Below, piece by piece: positions 17,359 to 26,100 of a stretch of 64,000 bases of DNA. Numbering within the stretch: position 1 is the first letter of the stretch; each line of letters begins with the position of its first letter. The DNA comes from HLUCCA09 sp039822045. GTDB lineage: Bacteria; Pseudomonadota; Alphaproteobacteria; Rhodobacterales; Rhodobacteraceae. The stretch is from the NCBI GenBank assembly GCA_039822045.1, contig JBCBMY010000014.1, positions 101,520 through 165,519 on the forward strand. Reading direction: 5' to 3'. A program made the position numbers and the translations under genes. The notes beneath the pieces are model-generated. The model searched no databases. It saw only the letters and a program-made list of their open reading frames with translations, and was not told where the DNA came from.

Positions 17359-18656
17359 AGATCGCCGTCATCGGATGCGGCTATGTCTTTGATCTGTATA
17401 TGACGACGATGCCCCACCACCTGTCGCTCGAGCTCGTCGGCATCTTCGACACCGATCCGGCCCGGGCCGAGGCTGTTGCGCGCATCTACGGTCTGCATGT
17501 CTACCCGGACCGCGAGACGCTTCTGGCCGACCCGCGGGTCGAGTGCGTCGTCAACCTCACACCGATTGGCGCCCATTTCGAGGTAAGCCGTGCGGCGCTG
17601 ACGGCTGGCAAGCATGTCTATAGCGAGAAACCCCTGACCAAGACGCTGGCCGAGGCTGAAGCGCTCGCCGATCTGGCCGCCGAAACGGGCCTGCGCCTCT
17701 CCTGCGCGCCGTCGAACGCGCTGTCGGCCACGGTGCGCACGCTCGGGGCGATCGTCGCGGGCGGTCACCTTGGCGCCGTGCGGCTGGTCTATGCCGAGTT
17801 CGACGACAACCCGGTCTACCTGCTCGAGCCCGAGACCTGGCGCTCGCGGTCCGGGGCGCCCTGGCCCTATCTCCATGAATACGAAATGGGGTGCACCTGG
17901 GAGCATGCGGGCTATCACCTCAGCTGGATGTGCGCGCTTTTCGGCCCCGTGTCGCGTCTGACGGCGCATGCCAGCCGCATCCTGCCCGACAAAACCGACC
18001 TGCCGCTCGACCCGCCCGATACGCCGGACTTCTCGGTCGCGGTCCTGACGTTCGAGAGCGGAGTGATTGGGCGGCTCACCTGCTCCATTGCGGCGCCCTC
18101 GGACCATCGGATGCGGATCATCGGCAATCGCGGCATGGCCGAAGCCGACACTTATCGCAACTACGACGCGCCCGTCCGGCTCTGGCCCTTCGACGCGCAG
18201 TCGCTGAAGGCGCAACGCGCCCGAGCCGTGCGACGCCACCCCTGGGTGGCCGCGCTCGTCGGCTCCGGCGGCCGTCGCGTGCCGCTGTCGCCGCCGGCGC
18301 ATCCGCCAAAGCCCGCCCCCGGCCCCGGCCTCTCGCCCAAACGGTGGCTGTCGCGTCTGCGGTCCAACCAACTGGGCGCGCAGGACAAATCCGCCGGTCT
18401 TGCCGAGCTGGCCGCCGCACTGGCCGAGGATCGCCCGCACTTTCCGCCGACGGACTTCACGCTGCACGTCACCGAACTGACCCATGCGATTCAGGCGGCT
18501 GGGCCCGGCGGCGCGTCCCATGAGATGACAACCCGCTTTGCGCCCCTGCCCGACCAGATGGCGCCGCCATCGCGCCCGGACCTGGCGCGCTATGCGCGCC
18601 CTGCCGCTGTACCCCGCCTTGTCGGGCGCCTCGTCGGCCGCCGCGCCGGCCACTAG
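17355..18656 (+). CDS. Gfo/Idh/MocA family oxidoreductase, long form
   Basis: A 433-residue oxidoreductase coupled by an ATGA overlap to the previous family member. MKIAVIGCGYVFDLYM opens the Rossmann fold, and VYSEKPLTKTLAEAEAL carries the conserved EKP lysine near residue 95. LHEYEMGCTWEHAGYHLSW may supply the active-site histidine region. It is longer than the usual 330-380 residues because of a proline-rich linker around residues 310-330 and a C-terminal tail. Likely a heteromeric or sequential partner of the upstream gene, possibly in surface-sugar metabolism; that is inference. Confidence 0.75.
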   Translation: MKIAVIGCGYVFDLYMTTMPHHLSLELVGIFDTDPARAEAVARIYGLHVYPDRETLLADPRVECVVNLTPIGAHFEVSRAALTAGKHVYSEKPLTKTLAEAEALADLAAETGLRLSCAPSNALSATVRTLGAIVAGGHLGAVRLVYAEFDDNPVYLLEPETWRSRSGAPWPYLHEYEMGCTWEHAGYHLSWMCALFGPVSRLTAHASRILPDKTDLPLDPPDTPDFSVAVLTFESGVIGRLTCSIAAPSDHRMRIIGNRGMAEADTYRNYDAPVRLWPFDAQSLKAQRARAVRRHPWVAALVGSGGRRVPLSPPAHPPKPAPGPGLSPKRWLSRLRSNQLGAQDKSAGLAELAAALAEDRPHFPPTDFTLHVTELTHAIQAAGPGGASHEMTTRFAPLPDQMAPPSRPDLARYARPAAVPRLVGRLVGRRAGH

Positions 18657-18687
18657 CCGGCAGCATTGACCGACGTGCTGGAAGACG

Positions 18688-19950
18688 TCAGGGGTGGGGC
18701 AGCACCAGTATCGCCCTGAAATCGTTGACGTTGGTCAGGGTCGGGCCGGGGACGACCTGGTCGCCCAGCGCACCGAAGAACCCGTGCGCGTCGTTGCGGT
18801 CCAGCGCGGTCTTGGCGTCGACACCGGCGACGTGCGCGCGCGCCAGCGTGTCGGGTCCGATCACCGCGCCCGCCACTTCGGCCGCTCCATCCACCCCGTC
18901 GGTGTCGCAGGCGATGGCGTGGACGCCCGGTGCCCCGTCAAGGGCCAGCGCCAGCGCCAGGGCGTATTCCGCATTCGGGCCGCCGACACCGTCGCCCCGC
19001 CGCGTGACCGTAAGCTCGCCACCGGACAGGAGGAGGTGTGGCGCCGCTAAACGGCCCTGCGCCTCAAGCGCGAGCTTGGCATGGTCGGCGGCAACATCGC
19101 GGGCCTCTCCCTCAAGCGCGTCGCCCAGGTTCTCCACGTTGATCCCGTGCGACCCGGCCAAGTCCGCAGCCGCCGCAAGGGATTGCGCGGGCGCGGCATA
19201 GACCCGGGTCTCTGACCGGGCGAGGCGTGGATCGTTTGGCGCGACCACGCCGCTGCCCGCCGCCAGCGCGGCGTCGACCGAGGGCGGCACCGCGACCCCC
19301 CAGCGTTCGAGGATCGCCCGGGCGTCGGCGGCCGTCGAGGGGTCGCCCACGGTCGGGCCCGACCCGATCTCCTCGGGCCGGTCGCCGGGCACGTCGGAGA
19401 TCAGGAGCGAGACAAGGCGGGCCGGATGGGTGGCGGCGGCCAACTGCCCGCCCTTGACCCGGCTCAGATGCTTGCGCACCACGTTCATCTGGCCGATGGG
19501 CGCGCCCGAGGCCAGAAGCGCCGCGTTGACGGCCTGCTTGTCGGCGAGGCTCACGCCTGCGACGGGCGCCACAAGAAGGGCCGACGCACCGCCCGAGATC
19601 AGGGCCAGCACCGTATCGCCCTCGCCGAGCCCGGCCACCAGATCGAGCATGCGGGCCGTCGCCTCGGCGCCCGCGGCATCGGGCACCGGGTGGGCGGCCT
19701 CGACGATCTCGACGCCTGCGCATGGGCGGCCATAGCCGTAGCGCGTTATCACCAGCCCGTCGCAGGGGCCCCACGCGGCCTCGACGGCTTCGGCCATCCG
19801 GGCCGACGCCTTGCCCGCCCCGGTCACCACGAGCCGCCCCGACGGGCGGTCGGGCAGATGCGCGGCGAGCGACCGCATCGGGTCGGCCACTTCTACGGCT
19901 TTGTCGAAGAGCGCGTGTAGCAGTGCCTCGGGGTTCAGTCTCTCCGCCAT
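18688..19950 (-). CDS. Glycerate 2-kinase (MOFRL/TtuD family)
   Basis: A 420-residue kinase that phosphorylates D-glycerate to 2-phosphoglycerate, feeding tartronate semialdehyde, tartrate or serine-cycle carbon into glycolysis. Typical blocks are VTGAGKASARMAEA, LALISGGASALL, VVRKHLSRVKGGQLA, SDVPGDRPEEIGSGPT, LLLSGGELTVT and the C-terminal ACDTDGVDGAAEVAGAV. The ATG at 19950 has a strong GGAGG ribosome-binding site. It is convergent with the oxidoreductase pair and monocistronic here. Confidence 0.9.
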   Translation of the reverse strand: MAERLNPEALLHALFDKAVEVADPMRSLAAHLPDRPSGRLVVTGAGKASARMAEAVEAAWGPCDGLVITRYGYGRPCAGVEIVEAAHPVPDAAGAEATARMLDLVAGLGEGDTVLALISGGASALLVAPVAGVSLADKQAVNAALLASGAPIGQMNVVRKHLSRVKGGQLAAATHPARLVSLLISDVPGDRPEEIGSGPTVGDPSTAADARAILERWGVAVPPSVDAALAAGSGVVAPNDPRLARSETRVYAAPAQSLAAAADLAGSHGINVENLGDALEGEARDVAADHAKLALEAQGRLAAPHLLLSGGELTVTRRGDGVGGPNAEYALALALALDGAPGVHAIACDTDGVDGAAEVAGAVIGPDTLARAHVAGVDAKTALDRNDAHGFFGALGDQVVPGPTLTNVNDFRAILVLPHP

Positions 19951-20056
19951 TTGCGCCTCCCGTCCGCCGCGTTTGCGCCGACCGAATGGGCGGTCGCGGC
20001 GCCCGCCCGTTCTGACCCACACCGCGCCTGTGTCAATCCCGCCTGCTGGAATGGAA

Positions 20057-20083
20057 ACGGGCGCGCCTGTGCAGCGCGCCCGT
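20057..20083 (-). terminator. Hairpin terminator of the RTX nuclease/phosphatase gene
   Basis: A perfect ten-base stem ACGGGCGCGC / GCGCGCCCGT around a seven-base loop, 36 bases past the stop codon. Read on the minus strand it is followed by TTTCC, a short U-run, so it is a plausible intrinsic terminator. Confidence 0.6.
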
Positions 20084-20118
20084 CTCAGCTTGTGGAACTG
20101 GCCCGTCAGGCGATCGGA

Positions 20119-23100
20119 TCAGATGAACTCGAAGTTCATGTCGCCCAGATCGTCACGGTCGACATCCACCAGCGTGATCACGTTGCGGTTGTCGTCTCCC
20201 AGATCGTAGACGAGGTTGTTGCCGAGCTGGGTCGTGGCGTCGAGGAACTCCTGAACTGACCCGGCCTCACCCGAGCCTGCAACGAAGCGCAGGATGTCGG
20301 CATCGCCGGACGCCTGCGCCTGGGTGGTGAAGTCGTTGATCGTGTCGATGTCGAAACGACCCCGGAAGACGAACGTGTCGGCGTCGGCGCCCCCCGTCAT
20401 CGTGTCGTCGCCACGCCCACCTTCGATCAGATCTTCGCCGGCACCGCCATTGATCACGTCATCGCCGCGATCGCCGGACAGGGTGTCGTTGCCCGCGTTG
20501 CCCGACAGATCGTCCCCGCCGCTGCCGCCGAAGACCAGGTCGTTGCCGTCGTTGCCGGACAGCTCGTCGTCGCCGCCGCCCCCGAAGAGCGCGTCGTCGC
20601 CATCGTTGCCGGACATGTCATCGTCGCCCCGACGTCCGAAGAGCGAGTCGTTGCCCGCGTTGCCGAGCACGTCGTCGTCGCCGCGACCGCCGAAGATCGA
20701 GTCGTCGCCGTCATTGCCGGCCAGATCATCGTCGCCGCGACCGCCGAAGATGACGTCGTCACCGTCGTTGCCGAACACGTCGTCGTCGCTCCGACCGCCG
20801 AAGAGCGAGTCGTCGCCGTCGTTGCCCGAGATCTCGTCGTCACCGCGACCGCCAACGATCGAGTCGTTGCCCTCGTTGCCGGACAGCTCGTCGTCGCCCC
20901 CCCGGCCAAGGATCGTGTCGTCGCCGGCACCGCCTTCGAGCGTGTCGTTGCCCGGGCCACCGGCGATCAGCTCGTCGGCGATGGGCGACAAGGCCAGCCG
21001 CGCCACGATGGGTTCGTGGTCGGAGGCGAAGGCCGGGAAATCGGTGTTGACGTGGACGATGTCCACCTCAACGCCCTCCAGCAGGCTGTCGGTGACGAGG
21101 ATGTGGTCGAGGTTCTGCGCGTTCCCCTGGAAGACGAACGTGTAGCCGTCATCCTCGGTGTTGAGATCGTGCAGGTTGGTCAGGATCTGCTCGTCGCCCA
21201 CGCCCTGGAGGTCTTCGGCAATCTCGTCGGTGAACTCAAAGGTGTTGAGGTCCCCCATCACCACGACCTTGGCGTCGGGATCATCGGTCAACAGCGTGTC
21301 GACATAGAGGTTGACGGCGTTCGCCTGGTCTTCCCGCGCCTGCTCGCCGCCCTGGTTGAAGGGCTGCGGGCCGCCATAGATCGGCTCGGAGCCGAAGCGC
21401 GAGCTGAAGTGGTTGTTGACCACCACCACCTCGTCGTTGCCGAACGTGAAGGTGCCGACATGCGGATCGCGGCTCTCAAAGAAGGCATCGGGGTTGTCGG
21501 CACCCAGCGCCGTCAGATCTTCCGGCAGGAGCGTCTCAAAGCCCACGGGCTCAACCCGGTCGGGATTGTAGAGGAACGCGTTGCGGATGTTGGAGCCCGG
21601 CGCGCCTCCATTGGCGCCGTCGCTCAAGAGCTCGGCCTGCTCGAACTCATAGGTCGGCCCGCCGGCCGCAGCGATGGCGTCCACCAGCGCCTGCAGCGTG
21701 TCGGTCGCATCGAGCGTGCCGTCGTCGGTCACGCCCGAATCGTCCTGGATCTCCTGCAGGCCGATGATGTCGGGCGATCCCAGATTTTCGACGATCTGCT
21801 GGGCGATGATCGCGATCTGCGCCGCGTCGTCATCGTCCTCCACCTCGTCTTCATCCGCATCGGTGCCAACTGTGTTCGCCGTGACGTTGAGCACGTTGTA
21901 GGTGGCGACCGTGAGACCCTCCTCCTCGGTGTTCGGCGACAGATCCTGAACCTCAGCCTCAATCGTGCTGGGGGTCTCGATCGTGAACTCCTCGGTGACG
22001 AGCACCTCGAAGTTGCCAAAGCTGTAGCCCACGACACCCGTCACGTCGCTCAGATCGTCGCCCACCGTGATGTCCGGCGGCGTGAAGCCGTCGGGCAGAA
22101 GGTCGAAGAACGCGTCGTACTGGATCTGGATCCGCTCGGGGTTCAGATCGCCGTAACCATCGGGATCGGCGTTGATCTCGAGGGCCCCGCGGCTGTTCAG
22201 GCCGCCCGTGTCGGAGCCCGACGTGACGAACGCGCCGTCGTCAGACACCACCCACGTCTCGTCAAAGCGGTTGGTGGCCGAGATGGCAACCGGGTTGTCG
22301 ATCTGAACGAGCATCCCCTCGAGGCTCTCGTAGAAATCGATCCCGTCGGTCTCGGGGTTGAAGATGCCCGGATCGGTCTGCAGGTTCACCGGCAGCTCGC
22401 TGTCCGAGATAATCACCTCGGTCGGGGGCGTGCGGCCGTTGGCGCCGATCAGAGTGCTGTCGGGCACGCCGAAGCCGGCCGTGACCACCTTCACGCTGTC
22501 TTCGCTGATCTGCGTGCTCGACAGGTTGCCGGTGCCGGCGCCGCCGGGGATGAACTCACTGACCGTGCCGCTGACCTCGACCAGATCACCCACATTCATG
22601 TCGCCGGCCTGGCCGTTTCCGGTGAACACGAAGATCCCGTCAGAGGTGGCGTCGTCGCCGTCGCCCTCAGGGTCCTGCAGGTAGTAGCCGTTGAAGTCGA
22701 CGGCCGTAACCACGCCCTGGGTCGACACCGTCTGGCCGACAAGCGGCGAGATGTGGCCCGCACCCTGGATGTCGTAGATCTCCACAAGCGGGCTGGTCGG
22801 CGTCAGGTCATAAACGATCGTGGTGCCCGAGATCTCGTAAGATACTGCGATCTGCGTGTTGCCGGTGGCGCTCTCCTCCGCGTCGATCACGGTGATGATC
22901 TCAGGGCCTTGCTTGGCGATTTCGCCGTCACCGGCATCGTTAACGAAGAGCGGCGGGATGTAGTTGACGAAGAACGAGTTTGCCGGATCGGACACGTCGT
23001 AGATCATGATCCCGCTGTCGCGCTCCAGGCCGATGAACGCATAATCGCGTCCGCCGACCTCGCCGATCGCAATGGCCTCGGGCTCGGGGCCCTTGGCGTC

Positions 23101-26100
23101 GGACCGGTCCTCACCCTCGTCGCCGTCATCGTCGTTGAAGCGCTCGGGCGCCAGCTCGGCGATGATCGCCTCGAACTCGCTGCCCGAGTCGAAGACAAGG
23201 TTGCCGTCTTCATCGAAGATCGAGAACGAGCGCGACGAGAACGAGTGGATCACGTCGATGTCACCATCGCCGTCGGTGTCGCCGTCGATGGTGGACACTT
23301 CCAGACGCTCAAGGCCCACATCAGTGTCGCCGTCATCGTCGAGCAGTCCGTCGGCCCTGAGTTGCGCCTCCAGATCAGGATCGAGCAGGCCGTCCTCCGC
23401 CAGATCCTCGACACGGTCCTCATCGAAGCCGCGGCTGTCGCCCTCGTTGGCTGTGGCCACATAGGTCTGACCGTCGATCTGGAATGAGGCGATGGCGTCG
23501 GCCATCCGGAAGCTGACCAGATTGTCGAAGTTCCGGATCTCGGGCACGCCGTTGTCGAGCGGATCGATCTCGTTGCCGGGCAGGCTGTGGTCCTGCAGGC
23601 CGAGCGAGAAGATCTCTTCGACCTCGCCCGTGGCCACGTCGATCTTGGCAATCGCGTTGTTCTCCTGCAGCGATACGAAGATCGTCTCGCCATCGGGGCT
23701 GACCGCGACATATTCGGGCTCGAGGTCCTCGGCGATGCTGACGCCCTCTTGCACCCGGATGCCCGCCTCGCGAGCAAGCTCCTCAAAGCCGTTGAACTGC
23801 GTGAAGTCGACCAGGTTGACCGTCGAGTCCGCGAGATCGCCCTGCAGGTCGAGATCGATGAGCGCGACGGTCCCGAGCGGGTTATCGTCGTTGTCGCTGT
23901 CGTCGTTCTTCTCGCCCTCGCCCGCGACATAGAGCTGGGAGCCGTCTGCGCTGAACGTCAGCTGATCGGGCAGAACGCCCACGTCGAGCCTCGCCTGCAG
24001 CGTCAGCGTCTCGGTGTCGAAGAGGGCGACGAAGCCGTTTTGCGACAGCTCGACCTCGGTGCCAAAGATCGTCGCCGCCTCGGTGGCGCGCGAGATCGCC
24101 ACCGCGATCAGCCCGTTCTTTACGGCGACCGACTGCACGCCATCGAAGCCTGGAAGACCCGTAAGGTCGATCGACGATGTCGGGGCCGCAGCGGTGCCCG
24201 GCGCGGCGGTCTCGGGGATCTCGAACACGTCGATCGCCCCGGTTTCGCCATTCGTCACATAAAGGACGCCGTCCTCATGGGCGACGACCTCGGCGCCGTC
24301 AGCGCCGACACCGCTGTCGAACTCGGCGTAGATCGCAACCTCGACATCGCCGGTCGCCACAGGCGCCTCGGGGTTGGTGGGCGCGGGCAGAACATCGTCT
24401 TCGCGGAAGGCAAGGTTCTGGATCCGGCCGTCGGTGTCGCGGCCGGTGTCCGCCTCGTTGAAGGCCGTGCCGCCATTGTCGGGGTTGAAATTGTCGTTGA
24501 GATATTCCGCCAGTGCGTCCTGCTCGGTGCCGTCGATCGAGAAGGTCGCTGCACCAGTGGATGCGCCGTCGTCGATACCGTCGGCATCGATGTCTTCCAG
24601 GTCGACGCGGTTCGGGCTCGAGAGCGCCGACAGGATCGGGTCACCGCCGTCGGCCAGGAAGTCCAGCGTCACGATGCGGAAGACCTCCGTCTGGTCGCCG
24701 ACGATTTCGCCGTTGCTGACCAGTTCGGCGACCAGTTCATCGTTCTCGTCGAAGATGCCGGCCGAAACGATCCGCTCACCCGTGGGCAGGTCGGGATCGA
24801 AGGAGAACTTGACGCCCGACACCTGCGGGAAGCCGCCCGAGATGTTGGGCAGCGCACCCACGCCTTCCTCGAGCACGGCGACCAGCTCCGCCTTTGTGAT
24901 GTCGAGAAGGGCCAGGCCGTTGTTGAACGCAAGCGTGCTCGCGATGTCGTTCTGGCTGATGCCGCCCTCGGGCTTCACCACGACGCCGTTTTCGTCGACC
25001 ACCGAGCTGTTGGGCTGACGCACCGCCTCGGTGCCGCCACCGGGCACTACGATCTCGCCGATATTGGCCCGGATGCCACCGCCGTTCTTGATCGACACGA
25101 CCACCGGGTCGCCAAGATCGTTCGCCTCAATCATCTGGTTGGCGTAGACGAGGTTCGCATCGGCGGTGAGGTTGCCGAGGTTCGTCTCCTGCGTCCGCAC
25201 CCCGTCGGGGTCGGTCGGATCGGCCATATCGCCAAACCGGTTGCCGTTGAGGAACACGTCCGACACACCGAACACGTTGCTTTCGGTCGCCACGATCTGT
25301 GCCTGGATCGCATCGGTGATCGCATCGACCTCGGGGTCGATGAGGCCACTCATCTCAACCGCCTCGGGGATGTCGACCTGGCCGCGCAACTGGCCGCCGT
25401 TGAAGTCGGTCGTGTGCAGGTTGACATAGGTCTCACCCGCCACGAGCGAGGCCATCTCGCCCGCCGTCAGCGTGAACGTGCCCGTGAACGAGCCCGAGCC
25501 ATCGCCATTGTCGGTGACCGTGAAGTTCCGCACGATGGGGCCGTTCTCGCCGGCCGCAGCATTGTGCAGATGGATGGCGCTTTCGGGGTTGCCCGCGCTG
25601 TCGACGCCGCCGACGGGGAACAGCGCGTTCGACTCGTTGGCGTCCGTCAGGCCCGAGAAGGTGCCGGAGATCGTCACTTCGCCCGTTGTGCCGTTGATCG
25701 CGTCGAGCGTGACAGACCCTGTGGCCGCCGTGTCCGGCGGGGTCGTGCCAACCTCCTGGTCTTCCGACATCTCAAACGGATCGAAGGTCTCGAAGCCCAG
25801 CTCGACGACGCCGAGATCGTCGGTCGCGTAGGCGCCCGAGACAGTCTCGTCGTAGCTGGCGGGGAGGATGTTGCCGTTGGCGTCGAAGTCGATGACCAGG
25901 CGGCCGACATACTTGTACTGCGCATCGGTGTTCATTACGGCGGTGAACGTGCCGCCGGGATTGGTGATGAATGTCGGGTACTGGCCCTGATCGCTGTCGC
26001 CGTCGCGAATGCGGTCGTTGTCGTCGAAAAGGCGGGTGTTCGAGCCACCGGCCACGATGATATCGACGCCGTCCAGCCGCTCGGCCAGTCCCTCCTCAAT

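Noticed and set aside
20395..20975. Regular repeat resembling a CRISPR array
   Set aside because: It is the in-frame RTX nonapeptide coding repeat; there are no unique spacers.
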